From Panopea generosa (Eukaryota > Mollusca > Bivalvia > Adapedonta > Hiatellidae): a DNA stretch of 64,000 bases. Positions within the stretch are counted from its first letter, which is position 1. Every line of letters starts with the position of its first letter. The notes beneath the pieces are model-generated. The model was not told the DNA's origin, ran no database searches, and saw only the letters and a list, made by a program, of their open reading frames with translations. A program made the translations under genes and the position numbers. The stretch spans positions 18,838,787-18,902,786 of the forward strand of contig CM055895.1 in NCBI GenBank assembly GCA_029582155.1, given 5' to 3'. Positions 44,570 to 56,999 of this stretch are shown in pieces.

Positions 44570-45340
44570 CCCCCCTCAAACTTTATTGGAGTCACCCTGT
44601 GGTCGGTCTGTCGGTCTGTCAGTCGGTCTGTCCGTTGCAATTTTCCTTGTCCGGAGCATAACTTGAAAAGTACTGGATGGAATTTCATCAAACGTCATAC
44701 AATGGTAGAATATAATGAGAGGAAGTGCAGTGTACAAGAATTATTACTCTATTCTTGCTAATTACAGAGTTATTGCCCTTGATATTTTTTCTTGTCCGGA
44801 GCATAACTTGAAAAGTACCGGATGGAATTTCATCAAGCTTCATACAATGGTAGAATATAATGAGAGGAAGTGCAGTGTACAAGAAACATAACTCTATTCT
44901 TGCTAATTACAGAGTTATTGCCCTTTGATATATTTCCCTTGTCCGAGCATTACTTTTAAAGTACTGGATGGAATTTCATCGAACTTCATACAATGGTAGA
45001 ATATAATGACAGGAAGTGCAGTGTACAGGAAACATAACTCTATTCTTGCTAATTACAGAGCTATTGCCCTTTGATATATTATCCTTGTCCGGAGCATTAC
45101 TTTTAAAGTACTGGATGGAATTTCATCAAACTTCATACAGTGGTAGAATATAATGACAGGAAGTGCAGTGTACAAGAAACATAACTCTATTCTTGCTAAT
45201 TACAGAGTTATTGCCCTTTGATATATTTCCCTTGTCTGGTTTTGTGTGGAGCATAACTTTAAAACTATTGGATATAATTTAATAAAACTTCATACAATGG
45301 TAAACCATTTTCTGTCATGGCGGCGTTCGGGGTATTCATC
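44570..45340 (+). repeat. Dispersed repeat with ~146-bp tandem units, about 4.5 copies
   Basis: Starts CCCCCTCAAACTTTATTGG with runs of GGTCTGTC. CTTGTCCGGAGCATAACTTG-like phrases recur at about 44646, 44791, 44938, 45086 and 45232. Each is followed by GTACTGGATGGAATTTCATC, GGTAGAATATAATGA and GAAGTGCAGTGTACAAGAA. Units 1-4 are very similar, so the amplification is recent. The minus-strand frame at 44688-44882 is a by-product. Confidence 0.9.
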
Positions 45341-45344
45341 ACCT

Positions 45345-47075
45345 TCAGTGATAGCTCTAGTGTTTCTTGGTGATGGGTGGGGTAATTTGTAAACCTGAGA
45401 AGTTTAGTATTCATTTTTTTTATCAATATCCCTATTTATTTACAAATAGGGAATGGTTATATTTTATTTGTTAAATAGTTCATGCGACATGAAGGATTTT
45501 ATTAAAAATTCTGTCCTTTTATAGATGTATTATCTACCAAATTTCGGACGCAACTGGCGACATGCATGTTGCACAGTTTATGGGCCTTTTTTTGTTTAAA
45601 ACGTAGGTAACTGATTTTTTTTAAAAAAACATTATTACTATAACATATCAATATAACCTAAATGTAGTTTTTTATTTTTTTGCAAAAAAAACTATGATTT
45701 TCTTTTATTTAAGAGAGCTTTGAATGAAATACAGAGGTTTCATACCACCAAATTGAGGTTTCGTACCGCACATTAATGCATAAACTTTACAGTGTTTCAC
45801 ACCATGATTAGGTGTCACAATCATAAACATACGGTATTTGATTTTAATTAGTGTGTGATAGTATTGGATTGTTATTATTTGAGGTTGAAACGACTAACTA
45901 AAAATTTATTGTATTAACGAGAAATTTTATCTATTTACTATAAATTTACACCATATACTACAGACACAAATCACACAAAATAATATACATACAATTTTTA
46001 TTTTACCATATTTACAACATTTACATTTATCAAATTGTAATGTATGACCACGAGGAGATATATTTGCTTTAATAATAGTGTTTTTGTGAAATAATACATA
46101 AAATCAGAAAAGTTCAATTTGTGATAAAAAAAAATGCAACGTCTGCATATATTCTTCCAAGAAGATAAATAGAGTGATTCACATTCACCCGCTGTTATAC
46201 CAAGGTACTATATAAAATATAAATAAAAGTTGGTCATTTTGGAAAGATCTACACGGAAATGGAACGTCCGTCCCCGTAACGTCCACCTCCCCCTCCCCAT
46301 ATACATTCTATTTTTTGTTTTAATTTATATATTCAATTCACATTCTTTCCAATAAATTAAGTATTTTATGTTTGCAGAGTGCAACTTAGATATAAATAAT
46401 TAATCAAAAAAATATGTAAAAGAACCAGGGATTCTATAAAAGGGTCTTTTGTATATCCCTCCAAAAATCTAAAATTACTAATTCTCTTCTGGAGGCAGAG
46501 CCCATATGGGAAACCGATGGCAATGATAAATGACATTATCATCATCGACCTGGGGCCGTTTTACAGACTACAGCTCTCCTGATTGGCTATCGGATTATTT
46601 GTATACTACAGATGGAGACTGGTTGCCGATAAAATAAAAAATGACTATTCACTGAAATCACAACTGCTGTCTTCTCAGGTTGACGAGCTAGGTTTGTAAA
46701 ATACATTTGAAAAACATTCTTTACAAACTGACTGACAAACTATCATTTCAAGGATTTTTTCTAGTACAGTACTTTAACAGAACCAGTCACATGGAGTGTA
46801 AACAAGCCAATCAAAACTGATTTATCGCTGCTAATACTTTTTATAGAATGTGCTCTTTTCAGACAATGAACATCTCGTGACTTATAATGGTTATTATGAT
46901 GGACACATTCTTTCTGAATGGATTCGTTTTCATGTGAAGGGACCCCATATAGTCCCTTTTACTGTAATGCGGTGGTCGCCAGTTTTGAACATTAAAAATA
47001 ACATTTTAGTTTCACTATTGCATTTGGGTACTTTATTCCTGAAACTTTTTAGCTAATTATAATATCATTTTTTTC
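45345..47075. other. Intronic stretch, no supported gene
   Basis: AT-rich; no repeat recognised. One weak exon candidate begins after TGCTCTTTTCAG at 46861 and encodes DNEHLVTYNGYYDGHILSEW, but no good donor follows. Confidence 0.4.
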
Positions 47076-47080
47076 TCCAG

Positions 47081-47174
47081 AAGTCTTCTTTGAAACAGAC
47101 GTAGCAAGCGTTGGAGATGACGAAAAAGTTGTAGCCAGTGATGATGAATTCATATCCACTTAAAAGCCTTAGAG
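47081..47174 (+). CDS. Candidate acidic exon after the recombinase exon
   Basis: The acceptor TTTTCTCCAG gives an in-phase join from exon 43477 (phase 1), encoding EVFFETDVASVGDDEKVVAS and DDEFIST before TAA at 47161-47163. The likely donor (GAG|GTCAGT at 47174/47175) is reachable in phase 1 only in a shifted frame. So there is either a one-base indel near 47145 or the protein ends here. DDEF-type acidic stretches follow the recombinase domain in the relatives I recall. Confidence 0.5.
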
Positions 47175-47179
47175 GTCAG

Positions 47180-48155
47180 TTTTTACTTTATAAATTTCCT
47201 ACTTTCTTATAGTTTTTTTGGGGGGGAGGGGGTAAATTTTGACCATTAATAACACAATATGTCCCGCAGATTTGTTAAGACCAAATTACTTGATGAGTTT
47301 CAATATATATTTCTGTTATGTTTTGTTTGACATAAAATATGCCCATTACATCCAGAAATATATAACCAAAGATTACTGCAAGCACTTTTGGTATTTGTAA
47401 CTTTTGGTTGTGAACTCTTTTTTTTTAAATTTAAAGAAATGAAGAATTTCAGCTTAAAGGTCGGGGGTGTATATTGAAGTATGTTCAAATTCACACTCTG
47501 TAATTCCCACAATAAAGTAAATTGATCAGTACGTCTTTTCTTTCCTTCTTTACAACAACAATAAAACTGCCTACACGATAGCTATAGGTTAAGTATGCTA
47601 ATGTTGGGCCTATTTATGTCACAGAGGGGACATTATGTTAAAGTGTTTCACAAATGTTTTTTTTTTTCCAAATCAACACAATATTCCTTGAAATTTATAC
47701 TGGATACCATGAATTCAATCTTATGACAAATGTCAATAAAGCATTCATATCTATAGCTCATATAAGCACTATATATGTAGCATTTAATATAATCTTCAAT
47801 TCCCCGCAATATATCTGGACTGTAGTTGGATGGAGAGTCAGTTCATGAGCTCTGATCAACTGTCAATCACTAAATTTGAATTTTACAGTTTTTTTTAATG
47901 TGTCACTTATAAAGTACAATTTATATGCAAATTAACCTGACATAAAGATCATAAAAATTCAAGAACAGATCTGCCAAGTTTCAGCCAATTGATGTATGCC
48001 TTTTGAAATTTTAACAATCCCGCCACTGGTGATATGCTTCAAGTGAGTACAGGGAATTCAGTGTAAGTGGTCATTTTTCAGTGCTGTTGGCTATTATACT
48101 GTGACTCAAGCCTTTAAGATTATTTTTATGATCATTTATCTCTCAGTTTTAAGAT
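47180..48155. other. Intronic AT-rich stretch, no gene seen
   Basis: No domain, repeat family or splice pair recognised. A short G run at 47220-47231 is notable only for composition. Confidence 0.45.
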
Positions 48156-48158
48156 ATA

Positions 48159-48340
48159 TACAGTCAAACCTGTGTAAGTGGCCACCTCTATTAAGCAGCC
48201 ACCTGCCTTAAGTAGCCACATTTTCTATTTCCAACTGTTATGCTTTCAGAGCAAATTAACCATTATTAAGCAACAACCTGTCTTAAAAGGTCACTTTTGC
48301 TCCATCCCATGACTGGCTGCTTAAGACAGGTTTTACTGTA
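48159..48340 (+). mobile_element. MITE family 2, copy 2
   Basis: Terminal inverted repeats TACAGTCAAACCTGTGTAAG and CTTAAGACAGGTTTTACTGTA. The interior has TCTATTAAGCAGCCACCTG and GACTGGCTGCTTAAGAC. Non-coding, about 180 bp, collinear with 36073-36248 in the other orientation. Confidence 0.88.
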
Positions 48341-48835
48341 TTTAAGTTTAAATTAAATATTGTTTATTTTACTTAATACAACATCAGGTTTGCTGGTTTT
48401 ATTACTTTGATCAAAATGAATAACAGTGTTAGGAGCCTATAGGATTTTAAATACACATTTCTTTCTATTACTCTGTTTATTTATAATACATACATGTTTA
48501 CATAAAAGCATTCTATTTATTCAGTAATTCTGTTTTAACAACTGTAACTGTATTAAAAAGACAAAAATAAAACCACACACATATTGGTAAATTTATTAGG
48601 TTAATAGGCAATTTACCATCAACTCCCAGAATCATTTTTAAAAGACATAATTGAATAATAATAAATGGTTAAGTTACGTCCTATGAATTGCAAAAATTAC
48701 ATCATTGAATATTTCTCCTATGCCACCGGTGAGAGATTTTGGGCCTCTTTATTTTAAAATGTAGTCACAACCACAGATATATTTAGCAGGTCAAATAAGT
48801 GTTTATATATGTATCAAATTGTGTCTGTCACGTAG

Positions 48836-49048
48836 GTCTAGATGAAAAGACAGGAAGAAAAAGAACACTATATGTGAGAATGGAAAAGACAAAGAAAACA
48901 CAGTGTAAGAGACCATGGGCCAATACCGAAAAACAGGCTGTTCTAAATCACTTCCATAACAACATTCTTCTCGGACACCTACCTGGAAAGGAAGACATCA
49001 ACAAGTGCAAATTACAGGAACCTGATTTCAGTATGATTCATTATACAG
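48836..49048 (+). CDS. Myb/SANT-like exon, C-terminal module of the recombinase-like protein
   Basis: Exon from TGTCACGTAG to ACAG|GTTTAC, phase 1 to phase 1, fully open. It encodes a basic start (EKTGRKRTLYVRMEKTKKT) followed by CKRPWANTEKQAVLNHFHNN and GHLPGKEDINKCKLQEPDF. This matches the R-x-W-x3-E-x2-A-V-x2-H-F and L-P-G-K-x-E/D signature that closes SET/zinc-finger/recombinase proteins, probably a DNA-binding Myb-like helix bundle. The usual final helix (R-x-W-x2-V/I-K) is missing; the exon instead ends SMIHYT. It joins in phase from exon 43477 if exon 47081 is skipped, and to exon 58027 or 59025 downstream. Confidence 0.72.
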
Positions 49049-49089
49049 GTTTACACGTAGCAAAACTTATTTCAACTTAGAAGTAGAAC

Positions 49090-49600
49090 AATGTGAAGAT
49101 TATGCCCCAAAGGGAGGAAGCACATAGTCGCCGCTACGTCTGTGCATGTGTGCGTGCATGCATCCGTCCGTGTGTCACCAATTCTTGTCCAGGCCATTTC
49201 TCTACAACCTCTGGTTGGAATTTTATGAAACTTGATAGGATGCATCATAACCAAGTGCAGATTCCCATATTGTCTTTGTGTTCCGGTTTGATGATTTTTC
49301 ACGGAATTATGGCCCTTTGATTCTGTTTGTGACCAAATTCTTGTCTGGGCTATTTCTCTACAACCTGTGGTTGGAATTTTATGAAACTTGCTAGGATGCA
49401 TCATTACCAAGTGGAGATGTGCATATTGTGGTCATGACGCTATTTCCCTACAACCTCTGGTTTTAATTCTGTAAAACTAGCCAGGATCTGTGCATATTGT
49501 CATTTTGTTCCGGTTAAATTATTTGTGAATTAGTTCTGTGAAGTGCAGAGCCACATATTGTTCCTGCTATACAGTTTGGTATTCTTAAACCAAGTAGCCC
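49090..49600 (+). repeat. Dispersed repeat with ~165-bp tandem units
   Basis: CTCTACAACCTCTGGTTGGA, ATTTTATGAAACTTG and GATGCATCATAACCAAGTG recur near 49200, 49362 and (eroded) 49446, after a GTGCATGTGTGCGTGCATGC simple stretch. The overlapping open frames on both strands are repeat by-products. Confidence 0.75.
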
Positions 49601-49664
49601 ATACAGAGGCAAACACTCACTTGGGGAGTATCCATCAGATCCACCGATATTTTCTTGTTTGACT

Positions 49665-49849
49665 TAGATTGTGAAACAAGTTATTACAACTTAGGCAAAT
49701 CATGTTGAAGTCTTCCTGGTTAGAACCAGTACTAAGTATATGCGGAAAAGTGTCTGGCTCAAGAATACCACACATAGCCGTGGTGGAGGATCGAACCCAC
49801 GGCCCTCCGATCATGGGTTCGGTGCTCTACCACTGAACCACAGGTTGTT
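49665..49849 (-). mobile_element. tRNA-derived SINE, family C, copy 2
   Basis: On the minus strand the head reads TGTGGTTCAGTGGTAGAGC (box A) and GTGGGTTCGATCC (box B). The body is GGCTATGTGTGGTATTCTTG, GTACTGGTTCTAACCAGGAA and a tail AACTTGTTTCACAATCTAAG. The tRNA boxes are better preserved than in 13803-14000. Confidence 0.9.
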
Positions 49850-50050
49850 TTAACTTTGTATATACTTATGTAATATGATTATTATTAGATGTGCCCTTGT
49901 TGCCATTTTTGTAGTTACATGTGTGTGATTACTGGTATTTTTGACGGGTCTTTGATGATCTTTAAATAATAAAGATAAAACATTAAAAGAAAGAAAACCT
50001 TATCTGGAAAATCTGGTAAATTAGCAAGGGATACAAAATTCTACAAATGG

Positions 50051-50342
50051 ATTGATTGATTGATTGATTGAATATTTAGAGTCACTTTTATGCCATCGAG
50101 GGCTAACAGGCGATCAGTTAACCTAATCTCTGTTTCCTGGGATTAACCAATACTCGATCACAGCCCATCTCCACAAGTAACTGATAACTTTCCTACTTGA
50201 ATCATTGGTGAGAGACGAATGATAATGAGACACAATGTCGTATATCAATCATCACGGAGACTGTTGCCGGGCGGGGGATTTGAACTCATGACCCCTTGAT
50301 TGATAGTCAGATGCGTAACTGATTGAGCTAATCGGGCCCGGC
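50051..50342 (-). mobile_element. tRNA-derived SINE, family B, with perfect target-site duplication
   Basis: Minus-strand copy. The tail (ATTGATTG)n is at the left, and the tRNA-like head GGGCCCGATTAGCTCAATC is at the right. The 11-bp direct repeat TCTACAAATGG lies exactly at 50040-50050 and 50343-50353. The perfect duplication and high similarity to 36464-36755 indicate a comparatively recent insertion. Confidence 0.95.
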
Positions 50343-50439
50343 TCTACAAATGGAAGGGACTTGGATGCAGAGAGGCCATTTAAGGGAACACTTCATTTGT
50401 GGATAGACTCAGATTTGTGTGTGAGGCCTTTTGTTGGCT

Positions 50440-53400
50440 ACAGTATAATGTGACTCTTGTCTACAGTATAATATAACTGTTGTCAATAGGCTAATAGGAA
50501 TGTTGTCTAGCCTAATGTGACGGTTGTCTACAGTATAATATGGTGGTTGTTTATAGGCTAATATGACTGTTGTCTATGACTTAATATGACAGTTGTCTAT
50601 AGTATAATGTGACTGTTGTCTACAGCCTAATATGACAGTTGTCTACAGTATAATATGACTGTTGTCTATAGTATAATGTGACTGTTGTCTACAGCCTAAT
50701 ATAATGGTTGTCTACAGTATAATATGACTGTTGTCTATAGTATAATGTGACTGTTGTCTACACCCTAATATGACAGTTATCTTCAGTATAATATGACTGT
50801 TGTCTATAGTATAATGTGACTGTTGTCTACAGCCTAATATGATGGTTGTCTACAGTATAATATGACTGTTGTCTATAGTATAATGTGACTGTTGTCTACA
50901 GCCTAATATGATGGTTGTCTACAGTATAATATGACTTGTATATAGTATAATATGACTGTTGTCTACAGCCTAATATGATGGTTGTCTACAGTATAATATG
51001 ACTGTTGTCTACAGCCTAATATGATGGTTGTCTATAGTATAATATGACTTGTATATAGTATAATATGACTGTTGTCTACAGCCTAATATGACGGTTTTCT
51101 ACAGTATAATATGGCAGTTGTCTACAGTTTAATATGACTTCTCTATAGGCTAATATAACGGTTGTAAACAGTATAGTATGAATGTTGTCTAAAGGGTTAT
51201 AGAAATGTTGTCTAGCCTAATATAACGGTTGTCTACAGTATAATATGGCAGTTGTCTACAGTATAATGTGACTGTTGTCTACAGCCTAATACGTTGGTTG
51301 TCTACAGTATAATATGACTGTTGTATATAGTATAATGTGACTGTCTACAGTTTAATATGACTGTTCTCAATAGGCTAATACGACGGTTGTAAACAGTATA
51401 GTATGAATGTTGTCTAAAGGGTTATAGAAATGTTGTCTAGCCTAATATGATGGTTGTCTATAGGCTAATATGACTATTGTCTACAGTATATAATGTGACT
51501 GTTGTCTACAGCCTAATATAACGGTTGTCTACAGTATAATATGACTGTTGTCTATAGTATAATGTGACTGTTCTCTACAGCCTAATATGACAGTTGTCTA
51601 CAGTATAATATGACTGTTGTATATAGTATAATGTGACTGTTGTCTACAGCCTAATATGATGGTTGTCTACAGTATAATATGACTGTTGTCTACAGTATAA
51701 TATGACTGTTGTCTATAGTGTAATGTGACTGTTGTCTACAGCCTAATATGATGGTTGTCTACAGTATAATATGACTGTTGTATATAGTATAATGTGACTG
51801 TTGTCTACAGCCTAATATGACGGTTGTCTACAGTATAATATTACTGTTGTCTACAGCCTTATATGACGGTTGTCTACAGTATAATATGGCAGTTGTCTAC
51901 AGTTTAATATAACTGTTCTCTATAGGCTAATATGACGGTTGTAAACAGTATAGTATGAATGTTGTCTAAATGGTAATAGAAAATTTGTCTAGCCTAATAT
52001 GACGGTTGTCTATAGGCTAATATGACTATTGTCTACAATATAATGTGACTGTTGTCTACAGCCTAATATGACGGTTGTCTACAGTATAATATGACTGTTG
52101 TCTATAGGCTAATATGACTGTTGTTTATAGCCCAATATGACAATTGTCTACAATATAATATAAGGGTTGTCTACAGTATGGTATGGTGCTTGTCTACAGC
52201 CTACGATGACTGTTGTTTATAGCCTAATATGACAGTTGTATACAGTATGATATGACTGTTGTCTACAGTATAATATGACTGTTGTCAATAGGCTAATATG
52301 ACTGTTGTTAATAGCCTAATATGATGATTGTCTACAGTATTATATGATGGTTGTCTACAGTATAATATGACTTTTTGTTTATAGCCTAATATGACTGTTG
52401 TCTACAGCCTAATATGACGGTTGTCTATAGGCTAATATTACTATTGTCTACAGTATAATTTGACTGTTGCCTACAGCCTAATATAATGGTTGTCTACAGT
52501 ATAATATGACTGTTGTCTACAGTATAATATGACTGTTGTCTATAGGCTAATGTGACTGTTGATGATAGCCCAATATGATGGTTGTCTACAGTATAATATG
52601 ACGGTTGTCTACAGTATAATATGACTATTGTCTATAGCCTAATATGATTGTTGTCTACAGCCTAATATGATGGTTGTCTATAGGCTAATATGACTATTGT
52701 TTACAGTTTAATGTGACTGTTGTTTATAGCCAAATATGATGATTGTCTACAGTATGATATGACGCTTGTCTACAGTATGATATAATGCTTGTCTAAAGCC
52801 TAATATGACTGTTGTCTATAGCCTAATATGACAGTTGTCTACAGTATAATATGACAGTTGTCTACAGTATAATATGATGCTTGTCTACAGTAAAATATGA
52901 CTGTTGTCTACAGTATAATATGATTGTTGTCTATAGGCTTATATGACTGTTGTTAATAGCCCAATATGACAATTGTCTACAGTATAATATGATGGTTGTC
53001 TACAGTATAATATGACTTGTCTACAGTATAATATGACTGTTGTCTATAGGCTAATATGATGATTGTCTACAGTATAATATGATGGTTGTCTACAGTATAA
53101 TATGACTTGTCTACAGTATAATATGACTGTTGCCTATAGGCTAATATGATGATTGTCTACAGTATGATATGATGGTTGTCTATAGTATGATATGATGCTT
53201 GTCTACAGCCTAATATGAAGCTTGTCTACAGTATAATATGACTGTTATCTATAGTCTTACATGACTGTTGTCTATAGGTTAATATGACTTGTTTACAGGC
53301 TAATATGACTGTTATCTATAGTCTTACATGACTGTTGTCTATAGGCTAATATGACTGTTGTCAATAGCCTTATAAGACTGTTGTAAATAGCCCAGTATAA

Positions 53401-54355
53401 CTTGTTAATAGCCCAATATTACTGTTGTATATAGCCCAATATAACTGTTGTCTATAGCCTAATATAACTGTTGCCTATAGCCTAATACAATTGTTGTCTG
53501 TAGCCTAATATGGCGGTTGTCTATAGCCCAATATGACTGTTGCCTATAGCCTAATATGACTGTTGCCTATAGCCTAATATGACTGTTGTCTATAGCCTAA
53601 TATAATTGTTGCCTATAGCCTAATATGACTGTTGTCTATAGGCTAATATGAATGTTGTCTATAGGAAAACATAACTGTTGTTTAAAGCCTAGTATGAATG
53701 TTGTCTGTGCATAATATAACTGTTGTCTATAGCTTAATATGACTTGTCTATAGCCTGATATGATAGTTGTCTACAGCCCAACGTAATTGTTGTTTATAGG
53801 CTAATATGACTGTTATCTATAGCCCAATATAACTGTTGTCTATAGGCTTATATAACTGTTATTTATAGCCTAATATGACTGCTGTTTATAGGCTAATATG
53901 ACTGTTATCTATAGCCCAATATAACTGTTGTCTATAGGCTTATATAACTGTTATTTATAGCCTAATATGACTGCTGTTTATAGCCCAATATAACTGTTGT
54001 CTATGGGCTTATATAACTGTTATTTATAGCCTAATATGACTGCTGTTTATAGGCTAATATGACTGTTATCTATAGCCCAATATAACTGTTGTCTATAGGC
54101 TTATATAACTGTTATTTATAGCCTAATATGACTGCTGTTTATAGCCCAATATAACTGTTGTCTATAGGCTTATATAACTGTTATTTATAGCCTAATATGA
54201 CTGCTGTTTATATGCTAATATGACTGTTGTCTATAGCCTAATATGATTGTTGTCTAACGCTCAATATAACTGTTGTCTCTAGCCTAATATAACAGTTGCT
54301 TATAGCCTCATATCACTGTTGTCTATAGACTTATATGACTGTTGCCTATAGCCTC
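50440..54355. repeat. 23-bp satellite array, about 170 copies with higher-order structure
   Basis: Monomers alternate among GACTGTTGTCTATAGTATAATGT, GACTGTTGTCTACAGCCTAAT and GATGGTTGTCTACAGTATAAT types, forming 46- and 69-bp higher-order units in the first half. From about 53800 the order changes to units built on ATAACTGTTATTTATAGCC, ATATGACTGCTGTTTATAGG and CCCAATATAACTGTTGTC, repeated several times with ~92-bp and longer periods. The edges (before about 50500 and after 54250) are more diverged. Non-coding. It lies inside the candidate intron 49049-58026. Confidence 0.95.
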
Positions 54356-54779
54356 TGTTATATATCAACACCTGTGATCTGCTTTGACTGCCAATACTTT
54401 CTCTGAGAGTCCTTTTTTCATTTCAAACAATGTATCAACATTATCTTTGGCCATTTCTGTGTTTTTGTAGAATCAGTTGGTAGATTTGTACACATGTATT
54501 AAAAACATTGATCACAACTTTTTAATTTTCATCTTAAAGCATTAAATACAAGACCAAAGATGTAAACAATGGCTTTTGTTATCATTTGCTTCAAACTACT
54601 TTTAATTTAATCCAAGTTTAGTAGATATATTTAATAAAACTTGGTCTGAAGCATTCTTTTATCGGCATTATTGTTATCTTTGCCAACAATCTGAAAATAA
54701 AAGAAAATAACGGCTGATTTCATGGTCTAACCAGAAGTATATTTCTCCACAATTCATCTTGGTAAAGGTCAAGGCTAAT

Positions 54780-56950
54780 TTGATTCCCCTTTGCACTACC
54801 CCAGTTGTTATGGTATGTTTTATAGAGGGTGCGTCCCCATTTCAACTGCCTCATACATGTAGGTAGTGCTACTGTACACTCTGGTTGTACGTCCCCAGTT
54901 GCTATAGTATGTTTTATAGAGTGGGCGTCTCCATTTTAACTGCCTCATACATGTAGGTATCATAACTGTACACTCTGGTGTAACGTCCCCAGTTGCTATG
55001 GTATGTTTTATAGAGTGGGTGTCTCCATTTCAACTGCCTCATGCATGTACATGTCGCTCCTGTACACTCTAGTTGTACGTCCCCAGTTGCTATGGTATGT
55101 ATTATAGAGTAAGTGTCCCTATTTCATCTGCCTTATACATGTACATGTTACTCCTGTTCACTCTGGTTGCACGTCCCCAGTTGCTATGGTATGTATTATA
55201 GTGTGTGCGTCCCCATTTCAACTGCCTCATACGTGTACATATCGCTACTGTACACTCTGGCTGCACGTCCCCAGTTGATACGGTATGTTTTATAGAGTAT
55301 GCGTCCCCATTTCATCTACCTCATGTATATACATGTCGCTACTGTATACTCTGGTTGCATGTCCCCATTTGTTATGGTATGTTTTATAGAGTGTACGTCC
55401 TCATTTCAACAGTTTCATGCATGTACATATCGCTACTGTACACTCTGGTTGCACATCCCCAGTTGCTATGGTATGTTTTATAGAGTAAGTGTCCCTATTT
55501 CATCTGCCTTATACATGTACATGTCACTCCTGTTCACTCTGGTTGCACGTTCCCAGTTGCTATGGTATGTATTATAGTGTGTGCGTCCCCATTTCAACTG
55601 CCTCATACGTGTACATATCGCTACTGTATACTCTGGTTGCATGTCCCCATTTGTTATGGTATGTTTTATAGAGTGTACGTCCTCATTTCAAAAGCTTCAT
55701 GCATGTACATATCGCAACTGTACACTCTGGTTGCATGTCCCCAGTTGTTATGTTATGTTGTATAGAGTGTACATCCCCATTTCAAATGCCTCATGCATGT
55801 ACATGTCGCTCCTGTACACTCTGGTTGCACGTCCCCAGATACTATGGTATGTTTTATAGAGTGTGCGTCCCAATTTCAACTGCCTCATACATGTACATGT
55901 TGCTACTGTGCCTCCATTTCAACTGCCTGATATGTGTACGTATTGCTACTGTAAACTCTGGTTGCACGTCCCCAGTTGCTATGGTATGTTTAATAGTGTG
56001 TGTCCACATTTCAACTGCCTCATACATGTTCATATCACTACTGTACACTCTGGTTGCGTGTGCCCAGTAGTAATGGTATGTTTTATAGAGTGTGCATCCA
56101 CATTTCAAATGCCTCATACATGAACATATCGCTACTGTACACTCTTGTTGCACGTCCCCAGTTGCTATGGTATGTTTTATAGAGTGTACATCCCCATTTC
56201 AACTGCCTCATACATGTACATATCGCTACTGTACACTCTGGTTGCATGTCCCCAGTTGCTATGGTATGTTTTATAGTGTGTGCGTCCCAATTTAAACTGC
56301 CTCATACGTGTACATATCGCTACTGTACACTCTGGCTGCACGTCCCCAGTTGTTATGGTATGTTCTATAGAGTGTACGTCCTCATTTCAACTGCTTCATT
56401 CATGGACATATCGCTACTGTACACTCTGGTTGCATGTCTATAGAGTGTACGTCCTCATTTCAACAGCTTCATGCATGTACATATCGCTACTGTATACTCT
56501 GGTTGCATGTCCCCAGTTGTTATGGTATGTTTTATAGAGTGTACGTCCCCATTTCAAATGCCTCATACATGTACATGTTGCTCCTGTACACTCTGGTTGC
56601 ACGTCCCCAGATACAACGGTATGTTTTATAGCGTGTGCGTCCCCATTTCAACTGCCTCATACGTGTACATGTCGCTACTATGCCTCCATTTCAACTGCCT
56701 GATATATGTACATATCGCTACTGTACACTCTGGTTGCGCGTCTCCAGTTGCTACGGTATGTTTTATAGAATGTGCGTCCCCATTTCAACTGCCTCATACA
56801 TGTACATATCACTACTGTTCACTGTTTTGCGTGTGCCCAGTAGTAGTGGTTTGTTTTATAGAGTGTGTGTCCATGTTTCAAATGCCTCATACATGAACAT
56901 ATTGCTACTGTACACTCTGGTTGCATGTCCTCAGTTTCCAGTTTCAGTAC
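54780..56950. repeat. 94-bp satellite array, about 23 copies
   Basis: The unit contains CGTCCCCAGTTGCTATGG, TATGTTTTATAGAGTGTG, CGTCCCCATTTCAACTGCC, TCATACATGTACATATCGC and TACTGTACACTCTGGTTGCA. A few units are shortened, for example near 55910, 56435 and 56690. Blocks of about 190-280 bp recur, suggesting higher-order spread. The plus strand shows many overlapping open frames because the 94-bp unit lacks stops in several frames; these peptides (HIATVHSGCTSPV types) are artefacts. Confidence 0.95.
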
Positions 56951-56999
56951 TTTTACTTTCTACATCCGCTACACCATGTCTCTAAAGTCCCTGTCACAC

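Noticed and set aside
46850..47056. Exon encoding DNEHLVTYNGYYDGHILSEW
   Set aside because: A good acceptor but no credible donor and no related domain; kept only as a weak note in the spacer entry.
49072..49410. 112-codon minus-strand open frame
   Set aside because: Falls in a dispersed repeat with ~165-bp units; peptide repeats mirror the DNA repeats.
50440..54355. CRISPR-like array
   Set aside because: Monomers are directly adjacent with no unique spacers and the host is eukaryotic; it is a satellite.
55113..56985. Overlapping plus-strand open frames with HIATVHSGCTSPV-type peptides
   Set aside because: By-products of the 94-bp satellite being stop-poor in several frames.
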